Positions 57,530 to 64,000 of a stretch of 64,000 nucleotides of DNA are shown here, piece after piece. This DNA is from Melieria omissa (lineage: Eukaryota > Arthropoda > Insecta > Diptera > Ulidiidae). The first letter of the stretch is position 1; each line of letters opens with the position of its first letter. Position numbers and translations under genes: made by a program. The stretch lies in contig OZ020267.1 in the NCBI GenBank assembly GCA_963971225.1, positions 49,857,993 to 49,921,992 on the forward strand, given 5' to 3'. Below the pieces are notes generated by a model that was given only the letters and a program-made list of their open reading frames with translations, did no database searches and was not told where the DNA came from.

Positions 57530-58746
57530 CGCCTTTTCTTGATGAATACGGAGTATTACGTCTCGGTGGTCGCATTGACAATGCCAAGTGTCTGCCACTA
57601 GATACTAGAAAACCAATTATTATGCCTAAAGCCCACTCGATGTCTTGGCTTATAGCTAGACATTACCATGAGATGTTTTACCATCAAAACCAAGAAGCCA
57701 TCATATGTGCGATCCGAAGTAAATTTTGGATTCCGAACGTTCGTAGTCTCTTGCAGGCAGTGAAGCGCAAATGCCAACAATGCAAGAACTTATCAGCATT
57801 TCCGACCACACCACTGATGGGACAGGTTCCAATTGATCGTCTCACGCCTTACGTTAGACCATTTTCATATACAGGCCTCGATTACTTTGGACCTGCCATG
57901 GTTGCCATTGGACGACGACGAGAAAAGAGATGGGTAGCTTTATTTACCTGTCTAACAATAAGAGCGATACACCTGGAGTTGGCGCGAGATCTGTCAGCTG
58001 ACGCAGTAATTTTGTGTTTGAGAAATTTTATAAATCGCAGAGGTGTTCCTGTACGCATACGAAGCGACAGGGGTACGAATTTCGTGGGAGCAAGTAAAGC
58101 CGAGTGGTTACATATTGAAGAGGGCTTAGGGGCAGAATGCACACATCGTGGAATTGAATGGGTGTTTAATACCCCTGCTAATCCTTCTGCTGGTGGCGTA
58201 TGGGAACGAATGGTTCGGAGCGTTAAAAGAGTATTGGCTTTTACACTCAAGAGCGCAGCTCCACAAATCGAAACATTGCAGAGTTTACTCATCGAGGCGG
58301 AAAATTTAATAAATTCGCGACCGCTTACACACTTGCCAATCGACAGCATTGACGCCGATCCAATAACGCCTAACCATTTTATCTTGGGTTGCCCTAACTA
58401 CATACAAACTTCCACTTCTTCTGATACAGTTTGTTTGAGGAAACAGTGGCATATTTTGCAGCAGTTGAAGCAGACGTTTTGGCGGAGGTGGATATTTGAA
58501 TATCTACCAACCTTAACTCGCCGCACTAAGTGGCACCAGCCAGCAAAGCCAATTCAAATTGGGGACGTGGTTCTCATATGCGATGACAACGGAAACCGAG
58601 GCGACTGGAGACGCGGAATTGTACTAAAGGTGTTTCCTGCTCGAGATGGCCAAGTGCGATCAGCACTCATCAAAACGACTATAGGCAATTTGCACCGACC
58701 GGCTTCAAAGTTAGCTGTACTGGATGTTCGATGTGGTGAATCTTAG
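57502..58746 (+). pseudogene. BEL/Pao pol fragment: complete integrase with C-terminal domain
   Basis: An open frame of about 414 codons runs to the stop at 58744-58746. In order: a linker beginning near TPFLDEYGVLRLGGR, typical just after RNase H in BEL/Pao pol; a His/Cys zinc-binding region (ARHYHEMFYH, then KCQQC); the integrase core with all three catalytic acidic residues (GLDYFGPA, RSDRGTNF, GGVWERM); and the C-terminal domain with FWRRWIFEYLPTLTRRTKW and WRRGIVLKVFPARDGQVR. The integrase part looks intact, but the rest of pol is deleted and no proper start or promoter link exists. Called a pseudogene for that reason. Confidence 0.85.
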
Positions 58747-58770
58747 ATCGCAAACGCTCCTTCGATTCAC

Positions 58771-58781
58771 GGGAGGTGGGA
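58771..58781 (+). other. Polypurine tract
   Basis: GGGAGGTGGGA directly precedes the TG of the 3' LTR, the expected position of the plus-strand primer. Confidence 0.75.
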
Positions 58782-59079
58782 TGTTATTAATAGTATACTG
58801 TACTGTACTGATGGGAAAATACACTGTACAGAAGATAGTTTAAAAAGTAAAAGTAGCTTTGTATTTAATGTCTGATAAGTCGTTTCGTTTTCGTTTCTAA
58901 ATAAATTTTGTTCTCAGTTCACATCAGCGAAGCGAACGAATAAGTAGGTATACTATACGAGTTATTTTATTATTATAATTAAAATACTGTAATTTCTAGA
59001 TATAAAACTTCCTAAATAAAACTTGGATGTTAAACGTATTCTCGTTCTTTAATCGCTGAAGCCGCCGCCGCCAACAACA
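58782..59079 (+). repeat. 3' LTR of the BEL/Pao element
   Basis: 298 bp, starting TGTTATTAATAG and ending CGCCAACAACA, the canonical TG...CA ends. It contains AATAAA-type signals (58898-58904, 59015-59021). Confidence 0.85.
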
Positions 59080-59846
59080 TTTTGTTTTTTAGATATAAAC
59101 CTAAATTTACAAAAACACGTATTTTTTTATTTTTTAATATACTTTATTTTTTTAAGGGTTTTTTTTGTAAAAAACATTAAAAACAAAAAAACAAAAAGCA
59201 TTAAAACTTGTTTTTTTATTTTAATACGTTTAGTTTTAAATGAAAATCTTTAAAGCAATTAATGCGTTTGTTGTAGCATAGTCCTACTCCGCATTTTTCG
59301 CAAAGTGTTTGTGTGTTTTTTATTAATAAGTTTTAATCACTTTTGTTTCACTAAAATAAATGCGTGCAACTTTTCGCAAAAACGGTCAAAATAAGTGCTG
59401 TCAAGTAAAATTTAGCTACTTTTCCCCACTTTTAATGCCAGTATTTCAAAAAAGGAATCTTGCATAGTTTTAAAATCGCAAGAAAAACTCGTCTTGATAA
59501 TTATTTCCGAAATTACGGGCAATTTTACGGTTGGTTGCAGATACGCAACTGTACCGTGTAAAGTGTTAAACCAAAAAAAGTGTCTGAATTGAAAGACAAC
59601 GTCAAATTAGAAAAGGTTATCTAATTTTTCTGCTTCTTCTTCCTTTACTATGTCAAGATATACCATTAAAAAACGTGTATACTTCTCTTCTTTAAGCTTA
59701 AATATTCAGTTTATTAATTTCGTATTTTCCATAAAACTTAAACTATTCTAAGAATGAACAAACAAATGTATTCTTGCAACCATAGAGGATGCAGACGTCC
59801 ACAATGTAGCATGTGCCATATGGCAACAAAATAGCGAAAGGGTTAA

Positions 59847-62154
59847 CAAGGAGAAAAATAATAGTATAGAGTAAGAGTAGATATTGTTTACTGCCACCAA
59901 ACCCGTGTATATTTCTGTTTATGTTTAACGAACTTTATCAAACCAACTATGCTTCCTCTTAAGAGAAGAAAACTATATACGAATATAGAAGTAATCACTA
60001 CATCACATAAATTTTAGACAACAATAATCTCTATTCTGTTCGTTGGAATACATTAATTTTTTTTATTTTTAGAACGCTGATGGAAATTTTTAGACCCCGA
60101 GAAAATCGCCGCTGCGACGTCATTCTCGCCCAATTGTGACATATTTTTATGAATTTTGTAGTTTTGTATATGCAATGTGTGTACGTTCGAGTATATCAAG
60201 AAAAATGTTAATTTATTTATTAGCTCAAAAAGTTTCCGTCCACTGCTGGTCTCTACCCGGAGTGAGTCATTGGTTGACTACTATGAAATTGCATGCGTTG
60301 TTGTTGTGGTTATCAAAGTTTGCAGAAAAATACAGCGCCGATTAGCACCCAATATTACGAAATTAAAATAAATAAACAAAGAAGTGGCAGCACGGCGAAT
60401 AGTAGTTGAGTAGTCGAGTGGATTCAAGTTCTCGCTTTGTGTGGCGAGACCGCGTGACTGCGCACGACGCCATTTGGGGACACTCCAGCAAGACGGGGCG
60501 GGCCGAGGTGGTGGGTGAAGTTGGCACTTGTCTATTTATGGTTGGTATGATTCATGTCGATTTGTATAAAACAATAAAATCGCCGACACGATAAGCGATG
60601 GAATCTCTTAAGTTACGCGCTATTTCGCCAACTCGCGCAACCGCCGACGCAGTTAATTGCGCAAATTGTCACAAGACAGATGCGTTGTGAAACTTGTGGC
60701 GCACAAAGGACGCTGTCCCTTCGACAGTAAAGCAGGAAAATGCCAACTTGTCAAGCTGTTGCATGCCGCGCTAGCAAAAGTCAGACGTCATGTGGCAGCC
60801 AGAGTTGAGATACATTGCTCTACTTCTCCACTGTGCACTTTAAATTTAAAATGAATTTTAGTGCAAATTGGGCAACGGTAGCAGGAAAGGCCCTGCTGCA
60901 GCACTCCCTCGACTAGGTGCCACTAAATGGTATGGCTATTGTTGTTGTTGTTTTAATTTCTACACGTGCTGCTCTGCCTTCAATTTGGGATGTTTGTTTA
61001 TTTACGACGAAAGTGTTGAAAGAAATCTGACTTGGACTGCACGGAGTCGGTGAGTCGCAACAGCGTTGCCGCCTTTTCCGGGCGGGTGTGCGGCTGCGTT
61101 TGACCTAGTTTTCCGTGAATGGAAAATAATCGTATTATTTATTGTTGTTGGTATCTGGTGGTATAACAACTCCGTCTCGAAAAGGAAGATTCAAATAAAA
61201 CAACTACAATTTGTGCTGTAGCGATACAGAGGCGAGAGTGAGAAATGGCCTTACACGAACACATACACACGTAAATATATAAATACGTAAATAAATATGT
61301 ATAAAAGAATAGTCTACGAATGCACCTCGAATGTTGCACAATGACTGCAATAAGAAAAATGCTTGCAATTCGACCAAAGTCAAATGTGTATTTTAACCAA
61401 GTTGCAAACTGAAATTGAATTTGTCTGTATTGCAAAAACTAATCGAATTCGGCCCACAAAAGCACCCAATAGCGCAGCAAAATAGCACCGGCGATAAAGT
61501 GTGCAGCAGCAGCCGAACGCGCAACTACAATAACAATATCAGCAGCAGCAACAACTTTGACGGCAGCACAAAGCATAAGCAACAATTATCTGCAGCCATA
61601 AACCAACTCAGCTCAATCAATTTCAAAGCGATTTGTTCTACTTCAAAATAAATTATTTCACTGATATTTATTTCACATTTTCGCCATTAACCATTGCCTA
61701 ACCTTGAGGCCATTGTTAAGCAACAACAATGAACATAATGGAAAAAATTGCATGAAGCGAAAAAGGTGAATATCAGCAGAAAAACAAAAACGCAACTTGC
61801 TGTCAAAACAATCAGTGGCAATATTAGAGAAGAAGAAGAAAACAATTTATGATAGAAAAACTGAGAGAATAAGCGTCATTAGCCACATGTGAAATATTGA
61901 GCCGACAGATGAAAGAAATAACAGCGAGTGCAGCAAGTTTTCGTTATAAAAGAAGGGCGCGTACCAAATGGCAAACGGCTTTCATTCTTCCCTTTGCATG
62001 GTTTTTCATTGCAAGTTCTTGACTTCCACTTTAGAATGAACATTATTGTCAAAGAGCAAATCATTATCGCCGACCATTAGCTGATTTTGGGGTAACCTAG
62101 TGTAAGTTATAAACTGGGAATAAAGATTACACACACACAAAAAACACTTTTTTT
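59847..62154. other. Non-coding DNA, no gene recognised
   Basis: Mixed sequence with CAG/CAA runs at 61500-61560 and ATAAATA/ACACACA tracts near 61260-61310. The short frames have no domains. No bounded element. Confidence 0.55.
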
Positions 62155-63188
62155 CTGTTACATGGAGTTTTACTACTGTTTCTTACTAATTTGGGTGCGC
62201 TGATTTCGAATCTATCCTCAGATTTTTTCCAGCAGCTCTAGTTAGTGAGATATAAGTACTGTGTCATTTTTTCAGTTTTTCCGCAACAACACCGCACGGC
62301 TTCTTCGCACGATACAACTTATTTTTATAGATAAGTTTCAAAATGCCCCGGTAATTGGACCTCAAAGTCGGAAAATATGGAATTTTAAGGCGTTTTCTTT
62401 GATGGTCAAATCCATACACATTTTTTATGAAACAATTAACAAGTTAGACGTATAATGAAAGCTGACACATCAAACAATACAACACAGCCAAATAATTTGG
62501 CGGAATACACATTCGCAACGAAATAATAGCAAAAATGTACCATAGCCATTTTCATCACTTTTCATACTTTTTCCTTAAAAAATTATTGGGGCCTCAAAAT
62601 ATGCAAAGTTTTTATTTTTTTCGTTTCGAGCAATTCAAAATCTTTTTGTTTTTTGCTTGTTTTCCAAACTATTTATAAATGGAACATATAAAAGCGCAAG
62701 AACGCATAAAAGCGAAAAGTGATGAAAATGGCTATGTTACATTTTTGCTATTATTTCCATGCGAATGTGTAAATCGCAAATAATTTGGCTGTGTTGCATT
62801 GCTTGATGTTTCTTCTTAAGATATTCATATACTTCGTAATTTGATTTATGAAACATCTCTAAAAATTTCGCCATCAGAAAAAACGCCTTGAAATTCAATA
62901 TTTTCCTACTTTGGAACCTTATTACCACGCCCATTTAGAACGCATAAAATTTATTCATGCCAGAAAAGATGGCGTGAAATGTTGGAAGTGCAACGATATA
63001 AAAATCATGTCGATAGGATTATTGGTTCAGAAATTACAGCCGAAAACGAGAAAAAAGCCAAGGAAAATTCGAAAAAGTGACACGCTAATTTTTTGCGAGA
63101 ACTAGAGCTGTTACATAAAAACAGAGCATGGTTTTGAAAACAGAGTTGAAAATCGATTCAGATTCATGTAAAAAACTCCATGCAACAG
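62155..63188. mobile_element. Long fold-back element, arms of about 190 bp and more
   Basis: The arms at 62371-62564 and 62713-62905 are inverted copies with clear similarity, for example AATAATAGCAAAAATGTA on one side and TACATTTTTGCTATTATT-like sequence on the other. The outer ends also pair (CTGTTACATGGAGTTTT against the inverted CTGTTGCATGGAGTTTT), so the whole 1.03 kb is probably one inverted unit around a loop of about 150 bp. Frames in the two arms give related peptides (SRKIWNFKAFSLM and SRKILNFKAFFLM). That reflects the duplication and is not evidence of a protein. Confidence 0.65.
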
Positions 63189-64000
63189 ACATGCTGTTGT
63201 GCAGTGTTATTAATTAGATGTGGCGAATGCTTCGAATAATAAATAAGCATTTCGAAATGTTCAATTGTCACCTGTACAATTCCTGGTGACCATCTACCAT
63301 GCTGACCCAAACCATAATTGGAAGACAGAGCGAGGTTTAACGTAGTTATCGATGTATTAAAGAGCGATTTTTAGACACTTGTAAGGCTGAGGTGGCTCTA
63401 TTTTCGTTTAAACTCTGCTGAGCTGGCACACAGTTTATCCATTCGACTTCTATAGAAAATGAATTTTTAGCCGAGGAATGAAAAGCCCCTTATTGGGATT
63501 CCTTCTTGTGACCTTACTTCGGATTAAGCTATTCTGAAGAGTGCCGCATCGTTAATCTCCCTCATATTTATATACGTAACGCCTCATTCTTTCCCCCCAA
63601 TATAGCCAACACCTGTCCATCCAACCAAAATAATGCACTTACATGTATCGAGCAACTACAAGTAAGTCTTAGTTTCAGTGGCGCAAAAACCTGTCAGATG
63701 ACTATATTCATGTAAGTAGGGTAAGAAAATGAGAAGTTGGCTTGGGCGGACAGCGAATAGAAAAAGGGACAATTACAATTGCTGTGCCCATTCACATTCT
63801 TAGTATCCACTCGACTTGTCGCTTCAAAAATATGTACGGCAACCAGTTGTTCGTTGGCTGGCATTCAATCGTCTGACTTTGGACCCAGACTTGAGACCGA
63901 TTAAGAACGCCCCGCAAATTGCAGACTTTGGGTTTTCTAAGCGGTCGCAAATTGCAGGAGAGCAGCACAACGTAAACAAATCGCCTCATAATGTTTTTCC
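63189..64000. other. Non-coding DNA at the right edge
   Basis: No gene, RNA or bounded element recognised in the last 800 bp. Confidence 0.55.

Larger units (their letters stand above)
56764..59079 (+). mobile_element. Rearranged BEL/Pao LTR retroelement
   Basis: The structure is a partial 5' LTR (56764-56892), a partial integrase copy (56884-57501), a longer integrase copy with C-terminal domain (57502-58746), a purine tract (58771-58781) and a full 3' LTR (58782-59079). gag, protease, reverse transcriptase and RNase H are all absent. Flanking 5-mers are TGTTG (56759-56763) and TTTTG (59080-59084), compatible with a 5-bp duplication carrying one change. The element is defective and cannot replicate on its own. 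Confidence 0.85.
56478..59842. mobile_element. TTAA-flanked element (TIR CCCTTTCGCTA) carrying a BEL insertion
   Basis: CCCTTTCGCTA at 56478 pairs with TAGCGAAAGGG ending at 59842. TTAA lies at 56474-56477 and 59843-59846. Without the BEL element at 56764-59079 the host element is about 1.05 kb, AT-rich and without a transposase. Identity between the ends is short (about 11 bp), but the exact TTAA duplications support it. Best placed with piggyBac-like MITEs. Confidence 0.7.

Noticed and set aside
1..64000. CRISPR arrays, bacterial operons, prophage or other prokaryotic systems
   Set aside because: No regularly spaced repeats with unique spacers, no ribosome-binding sites ahead of packed genes, and clear eukaryotic splice and retroelement features.

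Overview
This window looks like non-coding DNA from a higher fly. The likeliest source is an acalyptrate such as a tephritid fruit fly, but this is inferred only from style: AT-rich background, abundant CAA/TTG trinucleotide runs, CA and CATA microsatellites, and Diptera-type mariner, BEL/Pao, piggyBac-like and LINE relics. There are no bacterial features. Almost all long open frames are chance frames with no recognisable domain. The one stretch that behaves like a host coding exon is a 185-bp segment on the minus strand (14932-15116) with a polypyrimidine/CAG acceptor and a GTGAGT donor. The window is therefore probably large introns of a minus-strand gene, possibly with flanking intergenic DNA. 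I could not identify the gene.

The rest is a graveyard of mobile elements, many nested. From left to right: an inverted-repeat element (4463-4988); two adjacent hairpins (9088-9190); a complex inverted-repeat element (13491-14271); the host exon; a pogo/Tigger-like MITE (15533-15739); a TTAA-flanked MITE (16091-16326); a GC-rich non-coding stretch (about 17.0-18.6 kb); a piggyBac-type element (18629-19383) split by a 5'-truncated LINE with a 29-nt A tail; another TTAA MITE (19537-19778); a 930-bp element with CACAGTG ends (21756-22685); two more MITEs (25378-26070, 26471-26705); a TIR element at 30334-31212 split by a tRNA-derived SINE; a TTAA element (33076-33741); a fold-back element (34078-34345); a second, inverted copy of the SINE-hit element (36468-37074); and further MITEs at 37783-38359, 38895-39147 and 40286-40650.

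The right half holds a degenerate tandem array (41389-42540), a decayed LINE with a perfect inverted duplication (44207-44605), a palindromic mariner-type MITE (48690-48827), the C-terminal end of a mariner transposase (49296-49517), and a mariner-like element (53403-54349) whose transposase is cut by a TTAA MITE. A BEL/Pao retroelement with a partly duplicated integrase (56764-59079) sits inside a TTAA element (56478-59842). A 1-kb fold-back (62155-63188) lies near the right edge.

The most interesting signals are four: the CACAGTG element, whose two ends carry the same nonamer-like block at 23 and 13 nt, resembling the 12/23 layout of RAG/Transib signals; the exact TTAA insertion of a MITE into a mariner gene; the microhomology-bounded rearrangement of the BEL element; and the SINE with matching target duplications. 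All family names rest on motifs read by eye; no alignment or database search was run.
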